Shown: piece after piece, positions 11,080 through 21,796 of the stretch
How the letters are laid out: each line of letters opens with the position of its first letter
Position numbering within the stretch: position 1 is the first letter of the stretch
DNA from: Culex pipiens pallens
Lineage: Eukaryota; Arthropoda; Insecta; Diptera; Culicidae
DNA: 64,000 bases
Direction of reading: 5' to 3'
Assembly (NCBI RefSeq): GCF_016801865.2
Contig: NC_068938.1
Coordinates: 68,121,457 to 68,185,456 of the forward strand
Position numbers and translations under genes: made by a program
Notes under the pieces: model-generated
Databases searched by the model: none
What the model was told of the DNA's origin: nothing
The model's input: the letters and a program-made list of their open reading frames with translations, nothing else

Positions 11080-12375
11080 GCAGTGTTGCCAGGTCAAAAT
11101 TAGAAAAATCTGGCCAGGTGCCTTTAATTTTTTTAAAAAAATCTTGCAAGCAAAAACGAATGAGAGAGGAGTTGAAGGTGACAATTTTGATGAAAAATAT
11201 ATGAAATTTGTCAACTTAAATCAATTCCTGTGTTTTGAGTGGATTGATTTCCATAAAAAAAATCATACTTGATAAAATATGTTTGTGGTTAGCACGATCA
11301 TTTTGGTCTAAACCTAATTTAAAATCGAAAAAAAAACCTAAAAATTTGTCAAAATCTGTTGAAATTAGGAGTAACGCATGAGCTCTCTACGAAATCGGCC
11401 GATTTCAACCATTTTTATTTTTGGTATTTTTTGATTTGGCTCAAACTTTGTGGGGGCCTTCCCTATGACCAAATAAGCTTTTTTGTGTCATTGGTTCACC
11501 CATACAAGTCTCCATACAATGTTGGCAGCTGTCCATACAAAAATGGTACGTACATATTCAAACAGCTGTAACTTTTGAGTGAATTTTCTGATCAATTTGG
11601 TGTCTTCGGCAAAGTTGTAGGTATTGTTGAGGACTATTGAGAAAAAAAATAGGTACACGGAAAAAAAAATTGCAGATTTTTTAATCAACATTTTTTTCAC
11701 GAAAACTCATTCCCAGAATACGTATTTTTTTATTTTCGAGATTTTTTGATATGTTTTAGGGGACAAAAACACGCAACTTTTGAGCCATAGAGAAACATGG
11801 TCAAAAAATCTGCTGCCGAGTTATGAATTTTTGAAAAAAATGTGATTTTTGTAAAAGATCGAAATTTTATGCAAAAACAAATTTGGCGTAATTTTTTAAT
11901 GTAAAATTGAATTTCCAATCGAAAAGTACTTAACAGATTTTTTGATAAAGGGCTCTGTTTTCAAGATATAACCACCGAAAGTTTGATTTTAGCGAAATAT
12001 TTGCAGTTTTTCGATTTTTAAAAATAGTGACCATGAGTGACCATTTCCAGAAATATTTTTTTTGAAAAGTTCAGAAAATTTGCTATAAAATTGTTTAAGA
12101 GACATTGAAGATCGGACCTCGGGTTGCTGAGATCAGCCATGCCAGATATATAGATAAATCTGTATTTTACAGAGTTTTCGATCCTAAAAATCCCAAAAAT
12201 CTGTATACCGTTACAGATTTTTTTTTAAATGGTTATATTTCAACAATTTAGTAATTAATTTATGCTTTAATATGACTAAAAAGCTTAAATCTGTTGTTAA
12301 AAATTTCAAAATGTCTTCTATGGCTTCGAATTTGACAAGATACAGATAAAATAAATCTGGCAACGTTGGCAACGT
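11080..12375. repeat. Composite of dispersed repeats, includes 'cttcggcaaagttgtagg' copy
   Basis: At 11430-11660 lies the clearest forward copy of the family. Its landmarks are ggttcacccatacaagtctc, 'ggcagctgtccatac', 'tggtgtcttcggcaaagttg' and 'aggtattgttgaggac'. It continues through 'gttcagaaaatttgctat' and 'gacattgaagatcggacctc' to about 12125. The stretch is bracketed by 'tgttgccagg' (11085) and 'ctggcaacgttgg' (12358), possibly termini of a host element. A 9-bp direct repeat (ggcaacgtt, three units) sits at 12360-12390. Confidence 0.55.
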
Positions 12376-13320
12376 TGGCAACGTACAGCCGCTTTAAGGA
12401 AAAGAAACACGAAAATTGAAGTTTTCTAAGTCTCACCTAAACAACCCACCATTTTCTAATGTCGACATCTCAGCAACTAATGGTACGATTTTCAATGTTA
12501 AAACATGAAACATTCGTAAATTTTCCGATCTCTTCGAAAAAAATTTTTTGAAAAAAAATCAAGAATGGTATTTTAAATGGACGTAATATTCAATGTTTGA
12601 CCTATGGTGGTTATTTTTACTGGATTCCTGGGACATTTTCACATAAGTTAAGTGCAGTTTGGATGGCCGCATAAAGCCTCCGCTCTAAATACAGACCGAT
12701 TTTCAAGAAAAAATGTAAAAATATGTGGAATTGGGGGAAAATGGACCCTTTGCCGTTTCGTGCGGTGGATAAAAACATCACCAATCGATTCCCGGATTTT
12801 TTTACATAAGAAACACTATTTTTGTATACCAGGGAACTAGCCGCGTTCAATTAAGTCCGATTTTGGGTTCCATTTCGTTCACTGTGCAATGTCTGAGCCA
12901 AATAAGAAAATACAAAAAAATAAAAATGGTCGAAAAATGACTTTGGACATCCTGAAGAATTCATAGATCTGTCAGATTCATAAAATATTTTAATATTAAA
13001 CTTGTATTTTATATTTATTTTAATAACCATGCGCTTCCATATTTTTGTAGACGTCTTCTATAATTTGAAGGAGACGCATGGTTTTTTAGATTGTTCGATT
13101 TTTTTATGTTAAAATGTTTACCTAATTCTGTTAAGTCCGCGTTGACATAAAATCAAATTCTGTCGATTGCTTCGGATTCGGGGAAGCATCTTCTATGAGT
13201 AACCGAAGAAATATCGGATTTCGCCTGACACAAGTTTTGTTATGTTGTGTATTATTTTATTTACACCTAATGAAAAATATTTTATTACACATTTTTATCT
13301 CTAAATTTAAAGTTGATCAC
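12376..13320. other. AT-rich stretch without a gene
   Basis: Contains a further fragment of the dispersed family ('cgacatctcagcaactaatgg', 12462-12482) and otherwise unassigned sequence. Two 'aagtccg' phrases near 12855 and 13134 are not clearly related. Short frames here have no recognisable motif. Confidence 0.4.
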
Positions 13321-13860
13321 CCTACCGTGGCAGTCATCTCCGGCTGCCAAAGGATGCAACAAACGCCCGGCATGCCGGTAGCAATTAATCAAAGTGTAAT
13401 TTACTGCGCGTACGACATAAAAAGTCTGGGCGCACACATGTGCCCATTAGAGACCCTGGCCCCCCTCGCCAAATGCACTTGGTCCATCACACGCAGTGTC
13501 CAAGGACAAGTGGAAAACTGCCAACATATTTATCATTTAACGCACGGCTTTTGGGGACGCACGCTGGAACCGGTTTTGGCCACACTCTCACCTTCGATTG
13601 GCCACGGCCTGGCTTTTTTTGGAGGAGGAGGAGGAGGATGCGCCCTCGACGATGTCCAACTTGGCTAGTTGTCGGGACCCCGCGCGGCGTTGGACAAAGG
13701 ACGAATGGGCCTAAATTGCACGGCTGCCGAATCTCATTTGCAATAATTTGGAATGGTTTGGAATTTGATAAATTATGCATTGGCCAGAAGATGTACTCCG
13801 AGACAGAGAGTCTTAAGGACCGGGTGTCGGAAAGATGAATGTCCCTCATCACTAATGATG
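13320..13860. other. GC-richer island, no gene recognised
   Basis: Mixed-composition DNA with overlapping open frames on both strands (up to 157 codons at 13195-13668). The frames share no motif with families I know, and the longest ends in a Gly tract made by a GGA triplet run at about 13620-13638. Equal openness on both strands argues for low stop density from base composition rather than a gene. Confidence 0.35.
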
Positions 13861-15264
13861 CTATTGGTCTCCGCGCGATAGTTTGTAATATGTCCTGCTG
13901 TGTTCTTTTAATTTCTCTCCAGGCCGTTCCCTCGTTGAGCGGGAGCTGCCCACTTTTCGTGCCTTGTTACCTGGCTGTGATGAGACGGGGGCTGCCCTTT
14001 TTGAATTTTGAAGAATGATTCGGCGACATCGATTAAGGTGCTGGCTGATGAGTGCCGTCGATGAGTGTGATTAAAAATTGGCATGCGAAGCAAAAACGAC
14101 GTCGTTTCTATTACGTGGTACACAGGCGGGATTGCTTGTTGCGACATGGGTTTTAATTAAAATTAATTTGTGTTCAAAAATAATGGTGCGGTTTCAGTTG
14201 GTCCCAGGGCTTGTCTCGTTAAGAAAGGAACTCTCGCCATGAAGCTTAGAAGAGCTGAATATTACTTAATTTATATGAGAGAGAAAATTTTGAATTAGCA
14301 TATAAAGTAAGTTTTTCTCTTGATAAAGCTTTACACATTATATTCTAACAAAATAACCTTGAATAATTGATGGACTTACGAAACAATAAATATATTGTTT
14401 GTAATTCGTGTAATTCTTTAAGGGTGCATAGAATCCTAGGAAGTAGTTGTCTTTTTATTATAAAAATTTCAAACATACGGACCCAATCCTGAAATAATTT
14501 GATTGTAAAAATTTACAATTGGCTTAGAGGATGAACATAAAATTATATCGATAGGTCCCGTAGTTTTGAAGATACTAAGATGTCTGTAAAAAAAATCAGG
14601 GTGCAAAAGCTCAGGTGGATGTGCCTCGTTAAGCACCATTTTTAGAAAATATTAGTTTTGCTTGTCTTTATGACTTTACGCATTTCCGCCTTCCACACTG
14701 AGAAAATGCTTTAACATGACTCGAAAAATGATCTTGTTATTTTAACTAATACATATCGACTCTGAATTCAAATTCTGGTGTTTGTATGTGGGTAAGGATG
14801 TGAATCAAGAATTAATACTTAATTATCTCCGAACTGCATGAACAGATTTTGGTCTTATTGGTCCTATTCGATCCATCTTGAGGACCAACATTATCAAGTT
14901 GAGTTATTCACTTCAAACGTTATTCTAAAGCAAGATTTTTCATCAAGATTAAAGTTTAATGTTTTTTGAACCTTGAAATAAAAGTTCAAACAAAGGCTTA
15001 AACTTCCTAAAATCTGGGCACCTCAATACGACATGTGACTTGCGACCAACTCCAGAAAAAATCGCACTTAACGATTCTTGCTCTATATTTTAATCTTTCA
15101 TTGTCGTTTTTTGTACTCTTCAAATTGTTTTAAAAAAAATCAGGGGGCCTAGAACAAATGTTTTCAAAACTTTTTTTTTAAATTTTGAAGATCTGGCAAC
15201 GCTGCCTCAAGTTATGACCACCTAAGTTATATTTATGTTTAAGTTATGTACAGCTTTAAATCTA
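13860..15264. other. Unassigned intergenic DNA, GC-richer at left
   Basis: 13860-14240 is moderately GC-rich and non-repetitive by eye. 14240-15264 is AT-rich with decayed repeat phrases such as 'gatctggcaacgctgcc' (15190). No reading frame, RNA gene or terminus is convincing. Confidence 0.4.
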
Positions 15265-15349
15265 GATCTTTAAGTATTCGAAGCAATTTAGGTATTTTAA
15301 GTTTTTATAAAAGTATTTTAGGTATTTTAAGTACTTCAAGTATTTGACG
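15265..15349. repeat. 9-bp minisatellite (aagtatttk), degenerate left part
   Basis: Several imperfect units of aagtattt(t/g) lie immediately left of the hAT-like insertion. They match the array that resumes at 16394, so the two segments were one array before the insertion. Confidence 0.65.
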
Positions 15350-16393
15350 TAGTGTGTCCATCCCGGGAATTCCCTGGATAAAATTCCCGGGATTTTTCCA
15401 AAACCGGGAATTTCCGAATACCGGGATTTTTCATATTTTGTCCCGGGAATTCCCGAAATTGAGAAAAAAAACAATTTTGGTCTGTAAATTCTGATTGGGA
15501 AGTAAAAATAGATGTAATAATAATTCTTTTCGATTATTCAGCATTCAAAATTTGTATTCGGCATATATCAGCATTAATCTGGCATATCACGGAAAATTGT
15601 GAAAATTTTAGTTTAGAAATTCAAAAAATGCCTGGCGGTTTAAATATTTTCTATTTCATTTAATATTTTTTTAAAAGATTGGGTATTAATTATTCTAAAT
15701 TTGAAAAAAAAAATCATTTTTAACTATGTTTTATCAAAAATCGCCGCCTGGGGAAAATCAGGGCAAATGTAATAAAGTAAGACAGCTGTTTAAGCCAATT
15801 TTTTTTTGGCAAAATGTTTCGATATTTCTCCTGTACCTATTCAGACTTTTATCTTGATTTTCCCCAGTTGGCGGTAATGATTTAAAGATAATTTGTAAAA
15901 TATATTCTACATAATACATGAAATTCTTAATTTATCTAAAATTTTACATTGACTGGTATCACTTTATTTGGTGTCGCTTCTGTTTTTTTTTAATTTAAGG
16001 AAATGTTTAAAGCTTCTTTAGTCATGTCAAGTAAATAAAAATAAATAAAATATATTTAAAAGAGATTCATTTAATTTTAATCACATTGGTTTATTAAATG
16101 TGTTTCATTTAAAATCCAAAGTAAAACAAAGAACAAAAATTCAATCAATTTTTAATTTCTTTTAAGCTATCTAAAAACTGCTGTCCTTGATTAGATTGAA
16201 GTGGAGATTATCACCAATTAATAGCATTGTGCTAATTCTTTGATTTAAGCATAACAAATAAAACTAATAAAACAAACACATTGGTTTTGGGACTGTTTCC
16301 CAAATTTCCCGGGATCCCGGGAATTCCCGGGATTCAAAAAATATTTTTCCCGTATCCCGCGAAATTCAAAACCCGGGAGAATTGGACGCCCTA
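15350..16393. mobile_element. 1.04 kb non-autonomous hAT-like element inside the minisatellite
   Basis: The left end is TAGTGTGTCCATCCCGGGAA and the right end, inverted, is TAGGGCGTCCAATTCTCCCG. Both ends are followed by iterated cccgggaattcccggg-type motifs. The flanking octamers are atttgacg (15342-15349) and atttgaag (16394-16401), an 8-bp target duplication with one difference, as expected for hAT. Both octamers are array sequence, which fixes the insertion inside the minisatellite. No transposase frame remains. A smaller inverted pair (15739-15890) lies within it. Confidence 0.8.
15739..15890. repeat. Inverted pair with tggggaaaatca / tgattttcccca
   Basis: The left arm has 'cgccgcctggggaaaatca' and the right arm has the inverse with a small difference ('tgattttccccagttggcgg'). 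This makes a 150-bp fold-back unit within the hAT-like element. It could be a nested MITE or an internal feature of the host element. Confidence 0.5.
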
Positions 16394-16595
16394 ATTTGAA
16401 GTATTTGAAGTATTTTAAGTATTTTAAGTATTTGAAGTATTTGAAGTATTTGAAGTATCTGAAGTATCTGAAGTATTTGAAGTATTTGAAGTATTTGAAG
16501 TATTTGATGTATTTGAAGTATTTGAAGTATTTGAAGTATTTGAAGTATTTGAAGTATTTTAAGTGTTTTAAGTATTTTAAGTATTTTAAGTACAC
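16394..16595. repeat. 9-bp minisatellite (aagtatttg)n
   Basis: About 22 units of aagtatttg, with aagtatttt variants clustered at both edges. Because the unit is a multiple of three, it gives long open frames of Tyr-Leu-Lys or Tyr-Phe-Lys triplets on both strands. Those frames are artefacts. Confidence 0.95.
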
Positions 16596-16617
16596 TCTTT
16601 GCGAGTTTTGTTAACTC

Positions 16618-16786
16618 TACACGGAGAAAAAAGAGTTCCCAAAATCGTGAACAAGCGTTCATGAAATTGGAAACCACGAACAAAGTGTTTTTGAAAAACG
16701 TACCATGGAATTTGAACACTTTGTTCGTGGTTCCCATTTTCATGAACGCTTGTTCACGATTTTTGGAACTCTTTTTTCTCCGTGTA
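16618..16786. mobile_element. 169-bp nearly perfect hairpin MITE (TACACGGAGAAAAAAGAGTT)
   Basis: Both ends read TACACGGAGAAAAAAGAGTT inward. The arms extend about 70 bp each with very few mismatches, through 'cgtgaacaagcgttcatgaa' and 'accacgaacaaagtgt'. The loop is about 20 bp. The outer TA could be the target duplication, as for Tc1/mariner-type MITEs. Low arm divergence suggests a young copy. Confidence 0.85.
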
Positions 16787-16789
16787 TTT

Positions 16790-17840
16790 CGTTGATTTTG
16801 ACACATTTTTGCTCACTGTGCAATTCTCAGTCGGCCACGTGGCTGTCTCAGAATGTACGCGATATATTGCCACCTCTCAATGGGGTGGCAAACGATGGAA
16901 ATTGTGGTGAATCGACAATAACAAGTGCGAGCAAGCAGCTGAAACCTGGTGAACTTGAGCAATTCAATGGGGTGGCTGGGGAGCGTTTGGCGTCGCGACC
17001 GTTTCCTGTTTGTTGGCAAGTGTGGGTGTGAGCTATTATACGTCAGCTGCCTTGGGTGGGGTGTTGTGGCGGGATTTTGTTTAGAATCGTTGTGTGGCGC
17101 GTGCACACATAAAAACGATTAGGAGTTGAGCAAGTAGATGGTGCGACGACTGAGCGAATCGTTTCAGAGGTATGTCGTATAATAATTATGATTAATCGGA
17201 TCGATAGCTGTCTTTTGAGGGGATCGTGAAATGTACGGTTGTGCCAAAAGTGATACTTGGTGATTCACTTTAATTAGATGGCGATGGATAAAACAACATA
17301 ATAAATTACTTCATTTGATAAATTAACGAAAAAAGATTCTACTAAAAAAATCAAGAAATGCCAAGATCTGTTTTTAACTAGTCTTGCAATCCTTGTTTAA
17401 ATTCAAAATTAAGAGGTTGAGCGTTTTTTAGGGCTTCAGAGTCAGCCTCTCATGAGTTGTTGAGACTGATTTGATTCCTGGCCCTACTTTACCCACTCCG
17501 ATTTTTTAAACTCCGACTCTGATTCTACAACCATGGCAAAATATTAGCAGAAAGCAGTAAATTTTAACTTAACTTAATGAATTCAGTAACATTAAGATGC
17601 TTGACTGCTTTCCTGTACTATGCCATGGGATGCCATGGTTCTTGTGTAGATAGTATAATGTTTTAAATGAAAATTTAAGGAGAACCTCAAAAATGTGTAT
17701 TCTACCATTCATTATTTTGGTCAATCGAGTGCTACCAGCACCGGTTCGATCACAACCTCGTCGTTTATCCAGCATATCATATTTTCGGCAGCATCCATCC
17801 TTCTGAAGTCCCCTTGAACGGTCGGCAGTAAAAACGAAAT
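16790..17840. other. Unassigned intergenic DNA with a degenerate ctccgact tract
   Basis: 16790-17280 is GC-richer and non-repetitive by eye. 17280-17700 is AT-rich, and includes a degenerate 'ctccgactctgattc' tract (17508-17526) of a kind that recurs near 46965-47015. Minus-strand frames at 16813-17106 and 17569-17916 show no known motif. Confidence 0.35.
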
Positions 17841-18600
17841 CATTCCAGTTTATGAGTGGCCACACGTTCCCACATCCATCTCGTACGCTCGTCCGGAACA
17901 TGGTGCATGTACGCAATCCCGGGCATCAAGATTGACTCTGGCAAGGCGGGGGTCGACGACGATATAATCATCATCCGACGAAGCACAGCAGCCACAGTGT
18001 GTGGTTGCCCCCGGTTCCAACTCCACACTCAAACGTGGTCCATGTCACATCCTTTCGATGACATCGTTTATGATACCATAACCCCCGGTACCGTACACTC
18101 TGTTGACTCTGCCATCGTTTGGCTTGCCACTTCACTCCTTCTCGCAAACCAGTCGTACTGAATATCCTTGTTGGTTCACCTTCCGTTTTTCCCATTCTAC
18201 AGGATGTAGGGTAAATTTTCCCAAATCTGACAACTTATTTTCAACTAGTCAAAATGGGCCAAAAATACCACCCTTCACCCTAGGTGGCATAGTTGGAGTC
18301 GGTCCCCATATCTTTTCGACACACTTTAGTCAGCCAGCCAGCAGTTTCAGGACACCCAGCAGACACACAGAGAGCTTGCAGGCAGTCGTCGTCGTCGTCG
18401 TTTGTTTGGTCGTTTGAGTTGATGCTCGTACTACCCGTTGAGTCATGGCCCCAAGCGAGAAGCTCGGAGGAGGTGGCTCGAGTGGAGCCCGAGACAGGTG
18501 GGAGTGGAACGAGCAGAACGTCACGATTCTACACCAGGCCAGGACTATGATTTTGTGTGCTGAGAGCGCATCATGCAGTGTGGGTTGGTGCTGCGAGTAT
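17840..18600. other. GC-rich island, no gene recognised
   Basis: Moderate-to-high GC DNA with overlapping short open frames on both strands. A CAG/GTC-rich stretch (18340-18415) includes a gtcgtc run. No frame has convincing codon structure over more than about 100 codons. It is possible host single-copy DNA; promoter or untranslated exon function cannot be judged by eye. Confidence 0.35.
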
Positions 18601-19255
18601 AGTGGGAGAAATTTTAATTTTTTACTAAAAAATATTGAAATTGTTGGGTTTTGGGTGCCTTTTAATCAAATCATATTAAAGTTCTGGAAAGTATTTTCAT
18701 TCTCTTCGGATAATCAGTGCGCAGAAAACTTATATTTTTCAATGGAAACATCTCAGTTTTTGATTAGGGTTATAGCAAAGGTAAAAATTGAATGTATCCT
18801 ACCTCAAGATCCCCCCCCCCCTTTCAAAATTATATCATAAAATCATGGAGCAAAACATTTTATTTTTTATCTTAATGATATTCCAGAAAAAACAGATACC
18901 GTAAACCGGGGTGACATTGTTAGGATTTAATTTTATTTTTGGAATATTTTCCAACTGATTTGGTTTTTCTCAAGCATATTATATTTAAAACATTTACTGG
19001 GGTAGGCCACACAAGGTTCATGCACTATTTTTGGAAAAAGGTTTTTTCAATATTGTTTAAAAAAATAGCGTTTAAAATTCTTATTTTGAATTCCGGGGTG
19101 ACTATCAAAGTCAATAGTTTTTCTTGTTCAAATCAGATTTAAAGCGTTCAAATTTTATTTTTACCGTCAAATGTAAGGTACTAAGGTTGCTGATATAGTT
19201 TATGAGAAAAAAATAAATGTTTATATTTAGTTAACTAAATTTCAACTTTTTTAAC
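18600..19255. other. AT-rich stretch with a 'ccggggtgaca' repeat fragment
   Basis: Contains 'accgtaaaccggggtgacat' (18898-18917) and a second 'ccggggtgac' at 19092. These look like a repeat end and a related fragment. A C run lies at 18809-18820. No gene was seen. Confidence 0.4.
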
Positions 19256-19268
19256 AAAAAACATATCA

Positions 19269-19718
19269 TGTACTCATGTGATACTTTGTTGGAGAAGCAG
19301 TCGATTGGGCGGTCTCTATCACTCAAGTGCCGAGCTTCCGTGGCCGTGAGGTTACGGGTTTCGCCTAGTAAGCGGAAGGTGATGGGTTCGATTCCTGTCT
19401 GGCTCGGCAAAGTCAGATCCCTTAAAAGAGTAAATATGCTCACTGGGAATACTGACCGGTAGGGGATGGGTTTCGACTTGCGACGTGCTGGGTTTCCAAT
19501 CCAGAGGTCGTGAGTTCGATTCTCGTACCGGGATGAAGTATCGGACTAACATTTCCATCCACTTCCCCGTGACCTTACCACTGGTCGTGGCCGGCGCCGG
19601 TATTGATCAGCATGATAGGGGCCTTTGAGAAGTTGCGAAGCGAGGAAAGATAACACCCACTCATCTTCCAGGTCAATAACGGAGTAGCAACTGCGGGTGG
19701 GCACCTATGCTTATGCTT
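19269..19718 (+). mobile_element. SINE with two tRNA-like units (Twin-like)
   Basis: The first tRNA-like unit (19328-19409) has a perfect 7-bp acceptor stem (tgccgag/ctcggca), a D-arm of the form tggccgtgaggtta and a B box gggttcgattcc. The second unit (about 19455-19535) has the B box gagttcgattctcg. Two tRNA-related regions in one SINE is the layout of Culex Twin elements (established knowledge; family identity here is inferred). The 3' part carries 'atcggactaacatttcc', 'gcgccggtattgatcag', 'tcaataacggagtagca' and a short atgctt tail. Flanking AAAANACATATCA (19256-19268 and 19719-19731) is a possible 13-bp target duplication with one mismatch. About 59 bp precede the first tRNA unit, which is unexpected. 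Confidence 0.7.
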
Positions 19719-19816
19719 AAAATACATATCAATTTTGAGTAAAATTGTTAAAAAATCATAATTTCGCCTGAATTTTGTTAAAAATAATTTTGTTTGTATA
19801 AGTGTCGGTGTATTTT

Positions 19817-20206
19817 TAGTATTTGAAGTATTTGAAGTATTTGAAGTATATGAAGTATTTGAAGTATTTGAAGTATTTGAAGTATTTGAAGTATTTGAAG
19901 TATTTAAGCATTTGAAGTATTTGAAGTATTTGAAATATTTGAAGTATTTGAAGTATTTGAAGCATTTGAAGTATTTGAAGTATTTGAAGTATTTGAAGTA
20001 TTTGAAGTATTTTAAATATTTTAAGTATTTTAAGAATTTTAAGTATTTTAAGTATTTCAAGTTTTTTAAGTATTTCAAGTATTTTAAGTATTTTTAGTAT
20101 TTTAAGTATTTTTGAGTATTTTAAGTATTTTAAGCATTTTAAGTATTTTAAGTATTTTAAGAATTTTTAGTATTTGAAGTATTTTTAGTATTTTTAGTTT
20201 TTTAGT
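19817..20206. repeat. 9-bp minisatellite (aagtatttg / aagtatttt), left part
   Basis: More than 40 units, with the ttg form at the left and the ttt form at the right. The array is broken by the LINE-derived insertion and resumes at about 21386. Long Tyr-Leu-Lys and Tyr-Phe-Lys frames here are artefacts of the repeat. Confidence 0.95.
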
Positions 20207-20211
20207 AATTT

Positions 20212-20248
<37 letters not shown>

Positions 20249-20255
20249 TATTATT
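20207..20255. repeat. Left target duplication with expanded poly-T
   Basis: AATTTAG followed by about 33 T and ATTATTATT. The right-hand copy (21358-21383) has AATTTAG, 10 T and ATTATTTTT. The difference is the length of the T run, which is expected to drift. Confidence 0.65.
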
Positions 20256-21357
20256 GATTGGTGCGCTGGAAGTGGAGACGCGAAATCGTGATTATGCAGG
20301 TTAATTTTTTTGGTGTGCTTTTGTGTCGCTATTCGTATGGGGTGAGTGATTGTGGTAATCGAATAATAGCAACATTGGTGCGCTGGAAGTGGAGACGTGA
20401 AATCGTGATTATTCAGGTTAATTTTTTTGGTGTGCTTTTGTGTCGCTGTTCGTATGGGGTGAGTGATTGTGGTAATCGAATAATAGCATCATTGATGCGC
20501 TGGAAGTGGAGACGCGAAATCGTGATTATGCAGGTTAATTTTTTTGGTGTGCTTTTGTGTCGCTATTCGTATGGGGTGAGTGATTGTGGTAATCGAATAA
20601 TAGCATGACTTACTGAATTGTTTTAGTCTTGAGCGTAATTTTCGTTGAGTAATTGGTGTTTTTTGTGATTTTTTTTGTGATCTTAATTAATTGTTTTGTG
20701 ATTTTCAAAGCCCTTCCTATATCATCGTTGATCGGAAGGCATGGCGTCGGGTAAATTGTGTCTATTTTTTTCGAATAAGGTTTTATTTGTTATGGTGAAA
20801 AAGCCATTTCTATATAATGATCGAAAGACGCACTGACATTTTGGATTAATTAATAGTGGAGTGAAATAATTGTGTGTGAGTGACTTTGTGTGTTAACCAG
20901 AAAGACCTTCCCATAGCATCGTTGCTCGGAAGGCTCGCCGACGGGTTTGTTGTGAAAGTCCTCCCCATAGCGTCGTAGCTCTGGAGGCATCGGAAAGCCA
21001 ATACCTTATCCTACTAACCCAAAAAAATAATAATCACGTGATGCTTGAAGGAGATGCTGTGGATTCAACGGTCTCAAGCGGTATCAACAAGTATATAGCG
21101 AAAAACTGTGTGCTTGATGAGTCTGCAACTTCAACTATCGGACTAACATTCCTCCCTTTCGTTGAACTGCAGGCTTCTTGGGAGGGCGCCGGTATTGACT
21201 AATAAAGTAGGGATCTTCAGAGGTTAAACAGTGAACGGATGGTTGGCTCCCACTGATCATTTTTGATTCATTGTTTAACTTCAGCTGATCTGTCAATAAC
21301 GGAGTAGCAGCTCATTGGCAGTCAACCATGCTCATGCTCATGCTCATGCTCATGCTC
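20256..21357 (+). mobile_element. LINE-derived non-autonomous retroelement with 117-bp 5' repeats
   Basis: The 5' end is three tandem 117-bp units (20257-20607). A leader-like region follows with three related phrases of the form 'ccttcccatagcatcgttgc' (about 20710, 20905 and 20963). The 3' part shares 'atcggactaacattcc', 'gcgccggtattgac' and 'tcaataacggagtagca' with the SINE at 19269 and ends in (catgct)n. No reverse transcriptase or endonuclease frame is present. Tandem promoter-like monomers joined directly to a LINE 3' end suggest an internally deleted LINE mobilised in trans. The parent clade is not determined. Confidence 0.7.
20257..20607 (+). repeat. Three tandem 117-bp units
   Basis: Units start at 20257, 20374 and 20491 and differ by only a few bases. 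Each reads attggtgcgctggaagtgga and onward. Since 117 is divisible by three, the array is open as a 39-residue protein repeat, but the composition and context suit repeated 5' monomers of a retroelement better than a protein. Confidence 0.95.
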
Positions 21358-21385
21358 AATTTAGTTTTTTTTTTATTATTTTTAG

Positions 21386-21484
21386 TTTTTTTAGTATTTT
21401 AAGTATTTTAAGTATTTTAAGTATTTTAAGTATTTTAAGTATTTTAAGTATTTTAAGTATTTTAAGTATTTTAAGTATTTTAAG
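21386..21484. repeat. 9-bp minisatellite (aagtatttt)n, right part
   Basis: About ten units of aagtatttt continuing the array interrupted at 20206. The right part is pure ttt form, matching the right edge of the left part. Confidence 0.9.
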
Positions 21485-21485
21485 A

Positions 21486-21796
21486 GATTAAGTGTTCGAC
21501 TTTATGCTCCGACCTTACGTTGAAAAAAAAAGACTTAAAAGGAGCCTTCACTGTGTCACACACTAACCGACGGATCGTTCCAGTAGCTGGCACCACGAAA
21601 CTTCTCTTCAACAATCTGTGTGGAGGTGACAGTGCAAAGCACATGCACCGAGGCTTGTGTGAACTTCACAGAAACGGGCAGTGCTGGCATGTTGACGTGC
21701 ACGTGTGGTGCTCGTTGAGGGGGTGAGGATTCTGAGGTTGCACGCTCCGTCTGGTGTGCCGTTCGTTCAGAAGGCATATCGTTTTGGCTGTTTGAA
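21486..21796. other. GC-richer stretch, no gene recognised
   Basis: Mixed-composition DNA with open frames on both strands (21520-21726 plus, 21556-21777 minus). Neither matches a family I know and each overlaps the other, so no CDS is called. Confidence 0.3.

Noticed and set aside
16245..16806. Lys/Tyr/Leu/Ile-rich frames on both strands (up to 146 codons), also at 19575-20097
   Set aside because: They translate the 9-bp minisatellite. Stops are absent only because the unit lacks them.
19328..19409. Possible genuine tRNA gene (perfect acceptor stem, cloverleaf-like arms)
   Set aside because: A second tRNA-like unit and a SINE 3' end follow directly, and long-tailed flanks suggest a retroposed SINE. 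It is kept as part of the SINE.
20256..20608. 39-residue protein repeat from the 117-bp units
   Set aside because: It is only three units, ends at a stop directly after the array, and sits at the 5' end of a retroelement. Treated as non-coding monomers.
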